The position numbers were made by a program, and so were the translations under genes. Source: Nocardiopsis suaedae (GTDB lineage: Bacteria; Actinomycetota; Actinomycetes; Streptosporangiales; Streptosporangiaceae). From it: a stretch of 47,800 nucleotides of DNA. This document shows positions 23,334 through 31,539 of the stretch, one piece after another; positions within the stretch are counted from its first letter, which is position 1; each line of letters begins with the position of its first letter. The stretch is from assembly GCF_027706745.1 (NCBI RefSeq), contig NZ_JAQFWP010000055.1:1-47800 (forward strand), in the 5' to 3' direction. The notes beneath the pieces were generated by a model that ran no database searches, had not been told where the DNA came from, and saw only the letters and a list, made by a program, of their open reading frames with translations.

Positions 23334-24202
23334 TGTCCCGACTCCGCGACTTCGTCGAACTCGTCCGGCTGCCCGCGGCGCTCTCCGTCGTCGGAGACAC
23401 GCTCGCCGGGGCCGCTGCCGCCGGGTGGCCGCACGGAAGGCGCACCTGGGCCATGCCCGCCGCGTCCTCTTGCCTCTACCTGGCGGGCATGGCCCTCAAC
23501 GACTATGCGGACCGCGACCTGGACGCCCGGGAGCGTCCCGAGCGCCCCCTTCCTTCCGGACGCGTGCGCCCCTGGGAAGCGCTCGCCACGGGTGCCGCGC
23601 TGACCGGTGCCGGCATCGGCGCCGCCGCGTACGCGGGCGGCCGCAGGGGCGCGGTGACCGCGTCCTTCCTGGCCGCCGGGGTATGGGCGTACGACCTCGC
23701 CCTCAAGCCCGCTCCCCTGGCACCGCTGGGGATGGCCTACAACCGAGGGCTCGACGTCCTCATGGGCGCCGGGCCGCGGCCGCACCAGGCGGCGCTTCCC
23801 GCACTCGGACTGGCCGTGCACACCTTCGGGGTGACACTGCTGAGCCGGGGCGAGGTCCACGGCACGGACAAGACGACGGCCCGCACCGCCGTCGCGGGGA
23901 CGGCCCTAGGGAGCCTGCTCCCGTCCGCCCCCGCGCGGGACGCGCAGGGGCCGCCCTGGGCGCCATGGGCGGCCGGGGCCCTCGGCGCCTGGTACGGCGC
24001 GTCGGTGGGCGCGGCCCAGGCGGCGGCGGTCCGGAGCCCCGACGGCCCGACCGTCATGGCGGCCACGGGCGCGGGCATCCGGGGGATGATCCCGCTCCAG
24101 GCCGCCTACATCGCCCGAGCCGGGGCGCCGGTGACGGCGGCCGCGCTGGCCGCGGCGGTCCCCGCCGCCCGCGCCGGGTTCAAGGCGGTGTCGCCGACAT
24201 GA
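23333..24202 (+). CDS. eboC: UbiA-like prenyltransferase, EboC type
   Basis: 289 residues with about eight hydrophobic helices. The first Asp-rich motif is 'NDYADRDLD' (57-64), followed by 'ERPERPLPSGR'; the second region is 'YDLALK' (120-125) with 'NRGLDVLMG' (137-145). This is the UbiA superfamily, membrane enzymes that move polyprenyl groups onto aromatic or cyclitol-like acceptors using Mg2+. The position beside cyclase, EboA, EboB and EboE homologues identifies it as EboC. The acceptor is presumably the cluster's cyclitol or a derivative. ATG overlaps the cyclase stop (TGATG). Confidence 0.9.
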   Translation: MSRLRDFVELVRLPAALSVVGDTLAGAAAAGWPHGRRTWAMPAASSCLYLAGMALNDYADRDLDARERPERPLPSGRVRPWEALATGAALTGAGIGAAAYAGGRRGAVTASFLAAGVWAYDLALKPAPLAPLGMAYNRGLDVLMGAGPRPHQAALPALGLAVHTFGVTLLSRGEVHGTDKTTARTAVAGTALGSLLPSAPARDAQGPPWAPWAAGALGAWYGASVGAAQAAAVRSPDGPTVMAATGAGIRGMIPLQAAYIARAGAPVTAAALAAAVPAARAGFKAVSPT

Positions 24203-25101
24203 GGGGCACCGCCGCCTCGGGAGGGGCGACCGCCGACACGGCCCTCCGCTTCGGATACGGCACCAACGGGTTCGGCGACCACCGGCTCCGCGACGCGCTG
24301 GAGGTCATCGCCGGGCTCGGCTACGACGGCGCCGCCCTCACCCTCGACCACCCCCACCTCGACCCGTTCGCGCCCGACGCCGCCGCGCGGACCGCCGCCG
24401 TCGGGCGGGACCTGGAGCGGCTCGGGCTCGCGGTGGTCGTCGAGACCGGGGCCCGCTACCTCATGGACCCCTGGCGCAAGCACGAGCCCACCCTCGTCTC
24501 CGACACCGGGCGGGAGCGGCGGGTCGACCTGCTGCGGCGCGCCGTGCGCATCGCCGCCGACCTCGGGGCCGAGGCGGTCTCCTTCTGGTCCGGGATCCCG
24601 CCGCGCGGCACCCCCGCGGCGGTCGGCTGGGACCGCCTGACCGAGGGGGTCGCCCGCGTGCTGGAGGAGGCCGAGCGCCACGGCGTCACCTGCGCGTTCG
24701 AGCCGGAGCCGGGGATGTTCTGCGCGACCCTGGCCGACGTGCGGGCGCTGCGCGAGCGCCTCGGCCGCCCCGAGCGGCTGCGCATCACCCTCGACGTCGG
24801 CCACTGCGTGTGCAACGAGCCGCTGACCGCCGCCGACAGCGTCCGCGACGTGGGTCCCCTGCTGGCCAACGTGCAGATGGACGACATGCGGCCGGGCGTC
24901 CACGAGCACCTGGAGCTCGGCACGGGCGAACTGGACCTGGCGGCCACCGTCGGCGCGCTCATGGACGCGGACTACCGGGGCCTGGCCTCGGTGGAGCTGC
25001 CCCGGCACGGGCACGCCGCCCCACAGGTCGCCTTCCGGTCGCTGGAGGCCCTGCGCAGCGCCGGACGCCGGGCGCTCGACCTGCGGAAGGAGGCGGGATG
25101 A
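24199..25101 (+). CDS. Sugar isomerase/epimerase-like TIM barrel in the ebo-like cluster
   Basis: 300 residues. AP-endonuclease-2/xylose-isomerase-like barrel: 'FGYGTNGFGDHRLRDALEVIAGLGYDGAALTLDH', 'VVETGARYLMDPWRKHEPTL', 'CAFEPEPGMFCATL' (metal Glu), 'RITLDVGHCVC' (Asp/His), 'NVQMDDMRPGVHEHLELGTGEL' and 'SVELPRHGH'. The set of acidic and His residues is complete for a metal-dependent isomerase. ATGA overlaps with both neighbours. It is distinct from EboE, encoded three genes later, so the cluster carries at least two such barrels. Substrate unknown; a sugar or cyclitol is likely. Confidence 0.88.
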   Translation: MRGTAASGGATADTALRFGYGTNGFGDHRLRDALEVIAGLGYDGAALTLDHPHLDPFAPDAAARTAAVGRDLERLGLAVVVETGARYLMDPWRKHEPTLVSDTGRERRVDLLRRAVRIAADLGAEAVSFWSGIPPRGTPAAVGWDRLTEGVARVLEEAERHGVTCAFEPEPGMFCATLADVRALRERLGRPERLRITLDVGHCVCNEPLTAADSVRDVGPLLANVQMDDMRPGVHEHLELGTGELDLAATVGALMDADYRGLASVELPRHGHAAPQVAFRSLEALRSAGRRALDLRKEAG

Positions 25102-25730
25102 CCAGTGACACCGCGCCCCGTGACCCGCTCGACGACCTCCTGGAGCGGGTGCGGCGCGAACCGAAGGCGATCGGCGTGCTCTTCCCCGCCGTCGGGCGGG
25201 AGGTCGGGCGCGGGCCCGGCCCCTCCGGGGACCCCGAAGGGATCCTCGGGCCCACCGTCCAGGACGAGGCCCGCACCGCCCTGGTCACCGCCCTGGCCGA
25301 CGCGCTCGGGGACGCCTCCCCCGACCTGCTCGCCGAGGAGGTCGGGGCCCTCTACCGGTTCGGCGACGCCGAAGAGAAGCGCGCGGTGCTGCGCTCCCTT
25401 CCCGCGCTCCCGGGCGGCGGCGCGGCGTCCCGGATCGCCGCCGGGCTCCTCGCGGACGCGCTGCGCGGCAACGACCCCCGCCTCATCGCGGCCGCACTCG
25501 GCACCCCCGCGGCCGCCGCCCTCGACGACCACGCTTGGCGGCACGGCGTCCTCAAATGCCTGTTCAGCGACGTCCCCCTGGACGCCGTGCACGGGCTCGC
25601 CGACCGCGCCGACACCGAGCTCGGGCGCATGGCCGCCGGTTACGCCGCCGAGCGCGAGGCCGCCGGCCGCGACGTGCCCGACGACGCCCGGCGGCTGCTC
25701 TCCCTCACCCACGGCGAGACGGAGGCCTGA
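25098..25730 (+). CDS. eboA: EboA-domain protein
   Basis: 210 residues, almost wholly alpha-helical and without membrane segments. The middle, 'LGDASPDLLAEEVGALYRFGDAEEKRAVLRSLPALP' and 'ALRGNDPRLIAAALGTPAAAALDDHAWRHGVLKCLFSDVPLDAVHGL', is the recognisable EboA signature. Its biochemical role is unknown; ebo genes are required for export of a scytonemin precursor to the periplasm in a cyanobacterium. ATGA overlap upstream and TGATG overlap downstream. Confidence 0.88.
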   Translation: MTSDTAPRDPLDDLLERVRREPKAIGVLFPAVGREVGRGPGPSGDPEGILGPTVQDEARTALVTALADALGDASPDLLAEEVGALYRFGDAEEKRAVLRSLPALPGGGAASRIAAGLLADALRGNDPRLIAAALGTPAAAALDDHAWRHGVLKCLFSDVPLDAVHGLADRADTELGRMAAGYAAEREAAGRDVPDDARRLLSLTHGETEA

Positions 25731-26599
25731 TGCGCATCTTCGACCCGCACGTCCACATGACGTCCCGCACCACCGACGACTACCGGCGCATGTACGACGC
25801 CGGGGTCCGCGCCCTCGTCGAGCCCGCGTTCTGGCTCGGGCAGCCGCGCACCAACCCCGGCTCCTTCCACGACTACTTCGACGGCCTCATCGGCTGGGAG
25901 CGCTTCCGCGCCTCCCGGTTCGGCATCCGGCACCACTGCGCCATCGCCCTCAACCCCAAGGAGGCCAACGACCCCCGCTGTGCCGAGGTGCTGCGCACCC
26001 TCCCCCGCTACCTGGCCAAGGACGGGGTGGTCGCGGTCGGCGAGGTCGGCTTCGACGCGATGACCGCCGAGGAGGAGAAGGCCTTCGCCCACCAGCTCTC
26101 CCTGGCCGCCGAGCACGGGCTGCCGGTGCTCGTGCACACCCCGCACCGGGACAAGGCCGCCGGGACCCGGCGCACCCTCGAACTGGTCGCCGCCTCGGGG
26201 ATCCCGCCCGAGCGGGTGCTGGTGGACCACCTCAACGAGACCACCGTCGACATGGTCGACGGCTCCGGCTGCACCCTCGGGTTCTCCATCTACCCCGACA
26301 CCAAGATGGAGCCCGAGCGGATGGTGCGCATCCTCCAGCGGCGCGGGCTGGACCGGGTGGTGGTCAACTCCGCCGCCGACTGGGGGCACAGCGACCCGCT
26401 CGCCACCGCCCGCACCGGCGAGGCCATGCTCCGCTCGGGCTTCACCCGGGACGACGTCGACCGCGTGCTGTGGCGCAACCCGGTGGAGTTCTTCGCCCGC
26501 AGCGGGCGGCTCCTCCTCGAAGAGCTCGCCCCTTACTCCGGCGGCGCGTTCGCCGGGAACTCCATCCTCCGCGCCCAGCACGCGGAGCCCGACGCCTGA
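25730..26599 (+). CDS. eboB: TatD-family metal-dependent hydrolase, EboB
   Basis: 289 residues. Amidohydrolase TIM barrel with the expected metal ligands: His7-x-His9 in 'FDPHVHM', Glu105 in 'GEVGFD', His136 in 'PVLVHTPH', His167 in 'VLVDHLNE' and Asp217 in 'NSAADWGHSD'. The family contains nucleases and other phosphoester or amide hydrolases; in ebo clusters this member is EboB and its substrate is unknown. TGATG coupling to the EboA gene. It is followed by a 34-base gap containing the ribosome-binding site for EboE. Confidence 0.92.
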   Translation: MRIFDPHVHMTSRTTDDYRRMYDAGVRALVEPAFWLGQPRTNPGSFHDYFDGLIGWERFRASRFGIRHHCAIALNPKEANDPRCAEVLRTLPRYLAKDGVVAVGEVGFDAMTAEEEKAFAHQLSLAAEHGLPVLVHTPHRDKAAGTRRTLELVAASGIPPERVLVDHLNETTVDMVDGSGCTLGFSIYPDTKMEPERMVRILQRRGLDRVVVNSAADWGHSDPLATARTGEAMLRSGFTRDDVDRVLWRNPVEFFARSGRLLLEELAPYSGGAFAGNSILRAQHAEPDA

Positions 26600-26633
26600 G
26601 CACTCCCCCGACCCCCTGAGAGGACTGACCCGC

Positions 26634-27833
26634 GTGCGCATGCGGCACCCCGACGGAACCACCGTCCACATCGCGTACTGCACCAACGTGCACCCCGCCG
26701 AGGACGTCGACGGGCTCATCGCCCAGATCCGCCGCTACGGCTCCGGCGTGCGGGAGGCCCTGTCCGCCGAGCGGCTCGGCCTGGGGCTGTGGCTCCCCGC
26801 CCCGGCCGCGCGCGCCCTGGCCGCTTCGGCCGCCGAGACCAAGCGGCTGCGCGCCGCCCTGGACGCGGCCGGATGCGAGGTCGTCACCCTGAACGCCTTC
26901 CCCTACGCCCGGTTCCACGCCGCGCGCGTCAAGCACGACGTGTTCGCCCCCGACTGGACCGCCCCCGAGCGGCTGGAGTACACGCTCGACTGCGCGCGCG
27001 TGCTGGCGCGGCTGATGCCCGACGACGCGGCCCGGGGCAGCATCTCCACCGTCCCCCTGGGGTGGCGCGAGGGGTGGGGGCCGGAGCGGGCCGACCAGGC
27101 GCTGGCCAACCTCGACCGGCTCGCGGGCGGGTTGGACGGGCTGGCCTCGGAGGAGGGCCGGACGATCCGGGTGGGGCTGGAGCCCGAGCCCGGGTGCGTG
27201 GTCGAGACGACCGCGGGGGCCGCCGCGCACCTCGGCGGCCGCGCCGGGCCGTCCCGCGGCTCCCGGGTCGGCCCCCGGGTCGGCGTCTGCCTGGACACCT
27301 GCCACCTGGCGGTCGGCTTCGAGGAGCCCGCCGAGGCGCTGGAGCGCGTGCGCGGGGCGGGCCTGCCGGTCGTCAAGCTCCAGGCGTCGGCGGCGGTCGA
27401 GGCCCCCGCCCCCGGGGAGCCCGGACAGCGGGCGGCGCTGGAGGCGTTCGCCGAGGACCGGTTCCTGCACCAGGTGCGCGAGGGCCCTGACGAGGGCGGC
27501 GGCCCGCGGGCGCGCGACGACCTGCCCGAAGCGCTGGGCGGCGCCGACCCGCTCCCCGGGCGGGATCCCTGGCGGGTCCACTTCCACGTGCCCGTGCACC
27601 GGCCCCCGGCCGCCCCGCTCGCCGGGACCGGCGGACACCTGTCGGAGGTCCTGCGCCACGCCCTGGGCGGCGCCGCACCGGTCACCGACCACGTGGAGGT
27701 GGAGACCTACACCTGGTCGGTGCTGCCCGAACGGGAGCGCCCCGCCGACGACGCCGGGCTGATCGCCGGGATCGCCGCGGAGGTCGCCTGGACCCGCGAC
27801 CGGCTCACCGGGCTCGGACTGGAGGAGGTCTGA
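26634..27833 (+). CDS. eboE: Metabolite traffic protein EboE
   Basis: 399 residues. It begins with the diagnostic 'VHIAYCTNVHPAEDVDGLIAQIRRYGSGVRE', then 'LGLGLWLPAPAARAL', 'VVTLNAFPYARFHAARVKHDVFAPDW', 'GLEPEPGCVVETT' and 'GVCLDTCHLAVGFEEP', and ends 'DHVEVETYTWSVLP'. This is the xylose-isomerase-like TIM barrel of EboE. Start: GTG 26634 follows GAGAGGA by about eight bases; ATG 26640 would be further away. It ends by TGATG overlap with the phosphodiesterase gene. In a cyanobacterium the ebo set affects movement of a secondary-metabolite precursor across the inner membrane. Confidence 0.92.
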   Translation: MRMRHPDGTTVHIAYCTNVHPAEDVDGLIAQIRRYGSGVREALSAERLGLGLWLPAPAARALAASAAETKRLRAALDAAGCEVVTLNAFPYARFHAARVKHDVFAPDWTAPERLEYTLDCARVLARLMPDDAARGSISTVPLGWREGWGPERADQALANLDRLAGGLDGLASEEGRTIRVGLEPEPGCVVETTAGAAAHLGGRAGPSRGSRVGPRVGVCLDTCHLAVGFEEPAEALERVRGAGLPVVKLQASAAVEAPAPGEPGQRAALEAFAEDRFLHQVREGPDEGGGPRARDDLPEALGGADPLPGRDPWRVHFHVPVHRPPAAPLAGTGGHLSEVLRHALGGAAPVTDHVEVETYTWSVLPERERPADDAGLIAGIAAEVAWTRDRLTGLGLEEV

Positions 27834-29227
27834 TGCGCGGCCCGCACCCGCTGCTCGTCGTCGACGCCGTCGGGCTCACCCCGCGCCTGCTGGAGCACGC
27901 CCCGCGCCTCAAGGCCCTGGCCGAACAGGGGTGGCAGGCGCCCCTGGAAACGGTGCTGCCCGCGGTCACCTGCCCCGTGCAGTCGACCTTCCTCACCGGG
28001 GCCCTCCCGAGCGGCCACGGGATCGTCGGCAACGGCTGGTTCTTCCGCGACCTGGGCGAGGTCATGCTGTGGCGCCAGCACAACCGCCTGGTGCAGGGGG
28101 AGAAGGCGTGGGAGACGGCGCGCCGCGCCTTCCCCGACTACACGGCCGCCAACGTGTGCTGGTGGTACGCGATGGGGGCGAGCACCGACTGGACCGTCAC
28201 CCCGCGCCCCGTCTACCACGCCGACGGCCGCAAGTCGCCCGACTGCTACACCCGGCCGCCGAAGCTGCACGACGCGCTGACGTCGGCGCTCGGCCCGTTC
28301 CCGCTCTTCAACTACTGGGGGCCGACGGCGTCGCTGCGCTCGACCGAGTGGATCGTGTCCGCGACGCGAAGGCTGCTGCCCGAGTCCGACATGACGCTGT
28401 GCTACATCCCCCACCTCGACTACGACCTGCAGCGCTATGGCCCGCACTCCGAGCAGGCCCACGCCGCCGTGCGGGACATGGACGCGGCGCTGGCCCCCCT
28501 GCTCGACGACGCCGCCGAGCGCGGCGTCCGGGTGCTGGTGGTGAGCGAGTACGGGATCGCACCGGCGAGCCGCCCGGTGCACGTCAACCGCGCGCTGCGC
28601 GACGCCGGGCTGTTGGAGGTGTACACGCAGCACGGCATGGAGTACCTGGACCCGTGGGCGTCGCGGGCCTTCGCCGTGGCCGACCACCAGGCGGCGCACG
28701 TGTACGTCGCCGACCCGGCCGACGTGGCGCACGTGGCCGCGCTCGTCTCCGCTCTGCCCGGCGTGGACCTGGTGCTCGACCGGGCGGGCCAGGCCGACCA
28801 CGGCCTGGACCACGCGCGCTCGGGCGAACTGGTGCTGGTGGCCGAGCCGGAGGCGTGGTTCACCTACTACTACTGGCAGGACGACCGCTCGGCGCCCGAC
28901 TTCGCGCGCGGGGTGGAGATCCACCGCAAGCCCGGGTTCGACCCCGCCGAGCTGTTCCTCGACCCCGCAGCCCCGGGGGCGGCCAAGGCGCGCGCCGCCA
29001 TGAACCTGGCGAAGAAGAAGGTCGGGCTGCGCTACACGATGAACGTGGTGCCCACCGACGCGCGCTGGGTCCGCGGCACGCACGGGCGCCTGCCCGATGA
29101 CCCGGCGGACGGGCCGATCGCCGTGTGCGGCGAGGCGTCGTTCGCCCGCGACCGGATCGCCGCGACCGACGTCCGCGACCTCATGCTCGGCCTCGCCGGT
29201 GTGCCGGCACCGGCGAGGCCGTCCTGA
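27833..29227 (+). CDS. eboF: Nucleotide pyrophosphatase/phosphodiesterase-like protein, EboF type
   Basis: 464 residues, alkaline-phosphatase superfamily. Metal Asp11 in 'LLVVDAVGL', the probable nucleophile Thr46 in 'PAVTCPVQSTFLTGALPSGHGIVGNGWF' (27-70 region typical of NPP enzymes), then 'YIPHLDYDLQRYGPHS' and 'VVSEYGI' with further Asp/His ligands, and 'GQADHGLDHARSGELVLVAEPEAWFTYYYW'. No signal peptide is visible, so it acts in the cytoplasm. This matches the last member of ebo clusters. It may hydrolyse a phosphodiester or pyrophosphate of the pathway product. A 13-bp hairpin forms in the last codons. Confidence 0.88.
   Translation: MRGPHPLLVVDAVGLTPRLLEHAPRLKALAEQGWQAPLETVLPAVTCPVQSTFLTGALPSGHGIVGNGWFFRDLGEVMLWRQHNRLVQGEKAWETARRAFPDYTAANVCWWYAMGASTDWTVTPRPVYHADGRKSPDCYTRPPKLHDALTSALGPFPLFNYWGPTASLRSTEWIVSATRRLLPESDMTLCYIPHLDYDLQRYGPHSEQAHAAVRDMDAALAPLLDDAAERGVRVLVVSEYGIAPASRPVHVNRALRDAGLLEVYTQHGMEYLDPWASRAFAVADHQAAHVYVADPADVAHVAALVSALPGVDLVLDRAGQADHGLDHARSGELVLVAEPEAWFTYYYWQDDRSAPDFARGVEIHRKPGFDPAELFLDPAAPGAAKARAAMNLAKKKVGLRYTMNVVPTDARWVRGTHGRLPDDPADGPIAVCGEASFARDRIAATDVRDLMLGLAGVPAPARPS
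29189..29220 (+). terminator. Hairpin in the last codons of the EboF-type gene
   Basis: GGCCTCGCCGGTG and its exact complement (13 bp) with a six-base loop, ending seven bases before the end of the gene. It could attenuate transcription into the following gene or stabilise the upstream message. Confidence 0.5.
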
Positions 29228-29284
29228 CCCCGTCCCCTTCTCCCCGCTCTCCCTGCCCCCATTCCAACCCGAGGAGCGACCGCC

Positions 29285-30295
29285 ATGCCCCGACCCGTCA
29301 CCCTGTTCACCGGCCAGTGGGCGGACCTGCCGTTCGAGGAGGTGTGCCGCCTGGCCTCGTCGTGGGGATACGACGGCCTGGAGATCGCCTGCTGGGGCGA
29401 CCACTTCGACGTGCGCCAGGCCGTGGAGGACCCCGCCTACATCGACGCCAAGCGCGCGGTGCTCGGCAAGTACGACCTCAAGGTGTGGGCGATCTCCAAC
29501 CACCTCACCGGGCAGGCCGTGTGCGACGACCCGATCGACCACCGGCACCGGGACATCCTGCGTCCGCGCATCTGGGGCGACGGCGACGCCGAGGGCGTGC
29601 GGCGCCGCGCCGCCGAGGAGATGAAGCTGACCGCGCGCGCCGCGGCCCGGCTCGGCGTGGACACCGTCGTCGGCTTCACCGGGTCGCCGATCTGGAAGTA
29701 CGTGGCGATGTTCCCGCCGGTCGGCGAGGACGTCATCGAGGCCGGGTACGCCGATTTCGCCGACCGCTGGAACCCGATCCTGGACGTGTTCGACGAGGAG
29801 GGGGTGCGGTTCGCCCACGAGGTGCACCCCTCGGAGATCGCCTACGACCACTGGACCACCGAGCGCGCGCTGGACGCGGTGGGCCGCCGCCCCGCCTTCG
29901 GTCTGAACTGGGACCCCAGCCACATGGTGTGGCAGGACATCGACCCGGCCGGGTTCCTGTGGGACTTCCGCGACCGCATCTACCACGTCGACTGCAAGGA
30001 CACCCGCAAGCGCGTCGGCGGCGGCCGCAACGGGCGCCTCGGCTCGCACCTGCCGTGGGGCGACCCGCGGCGCGGGTGGGACTTCGTCTCCACCGGCAGG
30101 GGGGACGTGCCGTGGGAGGACTGCTTCCGCACGCTCAACCGGATCGGGTACGAGGGGCCCGTGTCGATCGAGTGGGAGGACGCGGGGATGGACCGGCTGC
30201 AGGGCGCGGCCGAGGCGGTGGCGTTCGTGCGGGCCAACCTGTTCGACCCGCCGACCGCCTCCTTCGACGCGGTGTTCGGTTCGGCGGAGGAGTGA
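29285..30295 (+). CDS. Sugar isomerase/epimerase-like TIM barrel (last gene of the ebo-like cluster)
   Basis: 336 residues. '[39 protein letters not shown]', '[18 protein letters not shown]', '[21 protein letters not shown]' (metal Glu/His), '[17 protein letters not shown]' (Asp/His), '[12 protein letters not shown]' and '[10 protein letters not shown]' (Glu) give a full metal site. It belongs to the large barrel family that often accompanies Gfo/Idh/MocA dehydrogenases in sugar and inositol catabolism. RBS GAGGAG ten bases before the ATG. It is separated from the EboF-type gene by 57 bases and a hairpin, so it may be partly independent, and it is closed by its own terminator. Confidence 0.9.
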   Translation: MPRPVTLFTGQWADLPFEEVCRLASSWGYDGLEIACWGDHFDVRQAVEDPAYIDAKRAVLGKYDLKVWAISNHLTGQAVCDDPIDHRHRDILRPRIWGDGDAEGVRRRAAEEMKLTARAAARLGVDTVVGFTGSPIWKYVAMFPPVGEDVIEAGYADFADRWNPILDVFDEEGVRFAHEVHPSEIAYDHWTTERALDAVGRRPAFGLNWDPSHMVWQDIDPAGFLWDFRDRIYHVDCKDTRKRVGGGRNGRLGSHLPWGDPRRGWDFVSTGRGDVPWEDCFRTLNRIGYEGPVSIEWEDAGMDRLQGAAEAVAFVRANLFDPPTASFDAVFGSAEE

Positions 30296-30326
30296 GGCCG
30301 GAATGACGCCGGAGTGACGCTGGATC

Positions 30327-30354
30327 GGGCGGACCGCCCCGGCCCGGTCCGCCC
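30327..30354 (+). terminator. Terminator hairpin closing the ebo-like cluster
   Basis: GGGCGGACC and its exact complement form a 9-bp stem with a 10-base loop, 32 bases past the stop of the last cluster gene. A pyrimidine-rich stretch follows. Confidence 0.55.
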
Positions 30355-30494
30355 GCCGTTCCGCCCGCCGGTCCGCCCACCGTCCGACCGTTCGGAAGGC
30401 GCCCGCTTGTGCGACTGGCCAGTAGCCCTAAGACTGGCGTGGCTCACACATGCCAAGGCCCAGAAGGCCTGACATAGCGGGGGAAAGACGACAC

Positions 30495-31445
30495 ATGACC
30501 GGGTCGCGGATCGTGGCGCTCGGCCACTACCAGCCCAGTACGGTGCTCACCAACGACGACGTGGCCCGGCTCACCGACACCAGCGACGAGTGGATCCGGA
30601 CCCGCGTCGGCATCCGCACGCGCCACGTGGCCGGGCCCGGTGAGACCGTGGACGAGATGGCCGCGCACGCGGCGGCCAAGGCGCTCGCCAACGCCGGGAC
30701 CGAGGCGCAGGACGTGGACATGGTCGTCGTGGCCACCTCCACGGCGGTCGACCGGAGCCCGAACATGGCCGCCCGGGTGGCGGCCCGGCTCGGCGCGCCC
30801 GCCCCGGCCGTGCTGGACGTGAACGTGGTGTGCTCCGGCTACCCGCACGCGCTGGCCACCGCCGACCACGCGGTGCGGGCGGGGGCCGCGCGCACCGCCC
30901 TGGTGGTGGGGTCGGACAAGATGACCGACGTGGTGGAGTGGGCCGAGCGGTCCACCTCGGTTCTGGTCGGCGACGGCGCCGGGGCGGCGGTCCTGGCCGC
31001 CTCCGGCGACGAGGGGGCCGGGCCGGGCGTCGGTCCGGTGCTGTGGGGCTCGTTCCCGGAGATGGGCGACGCCATCCGGATCGGCGGCACCCCCACCCGC
31101 TTCGTACAGGAGGGGCAGGCCGTCTACCGGTGGACGACCACCCGGCTGCCCGCCCTGGCCCGCGCCGCCTGCGAACGCGCGGGCGTGGCGCCCGAGGAGC
31201 TGGGGGCGGTCGTGATGCACCAGGCGAACCTGCGGATCATCGAGTCCATCGCCCGGAGCATCGGGGCGGTGAACGCGGTGGTGGCGCGGGACGTGGTGGA
31301 GTCGGGGAACACCTCGGCCGCGAGCATCCCGCTGGCGTTCTCCAAGCTGCTGGAGAGAGGCGAGCTGGAGAGCGGGGTCCCGGTGCTGCTCTTCGGCTTC
31401 GGCGGCAACCTGTCCTACGCGGGCCAGGTCGTCCGCTGCCCTTGA
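30495..31445 (+). CDS. 3-oxoacyl-ACP synthase III (KAS III, FabH-like)
   Basis: 316 residues, thiolase fold. The catalytic triad is intact: Cys113 in 'DVNVVCSGYPHAL', His242 in 'VMHQAN' and Asn272 in 'SGNTSAAS' (E. coli FabH Cys112/His244/Asn274). 'GDGAGAAVL' and the C-terminal glycine loop 'GFGGNLSYAG' are conserved. It condenses an acyl-CoA with malonyl-ACP to start fatty acid or related chains. No ACP, KAS II or FabD gene is adjacent, so this is probably an accessory KAS III rather than the housekeeping one. RBS GGGGGAAAG before ATG 30495. Confidence 0.93.
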   Translation: MTGSRIVALGHYQPSTVLTNDDVARLTDTSDEWIRTRVGIRTRHVAGPGETVDEMAAHAAAKALANAGTEAQDVDMVVVATSTAVDRSPNMAARVAARLGAPAPAVLDVNVVCSGYPHALATADHAVRAGAARTALVVGSDKMTDVVEWAERSTSVLVGDGAGAAVLAASGDEGAGPGVGPVLWGSFPEMGDAIRIGGTPTRFVQEGQAVYRWTTTRLPALARAACERAGVAPEELGAVVMHQANLRIIESIARSIGAVNAVVARDVVESGNTSAASIPLAFSKLLERGELESGVPVLLFGFGGNLSYAGQVVRCP

Positions 31446-31452
31446 CGGCGGT

Positions 31453-31468
31453 GCGGCCCTCCGGCCGC
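31453..31468 (+). terminator. Small terminator-like hairpin
   Basis: GCGGCC-CTCC-GGCCGC, a 6-bp GC stem with a four-base loop, eight bases after the stop of the KAS III gene. Confidence 0.4.
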
Positions 31469-31539
31469 TGGGCCCAGGCGCGGGACGGCGGTTCCTGCGA
31501 CAATCGCAGCACCCCGTCGCCTCCCCTTGAGCATCGCCC

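Noticed and set aside
21388-30295. Simple inositol catabolism (iol) cluster
   Set aside because: None of IolB, IolC, IolD, IolG-type dehydrogenase or IolA is present between these positions, while EboA, EboB, EboC and EboE signatures are.
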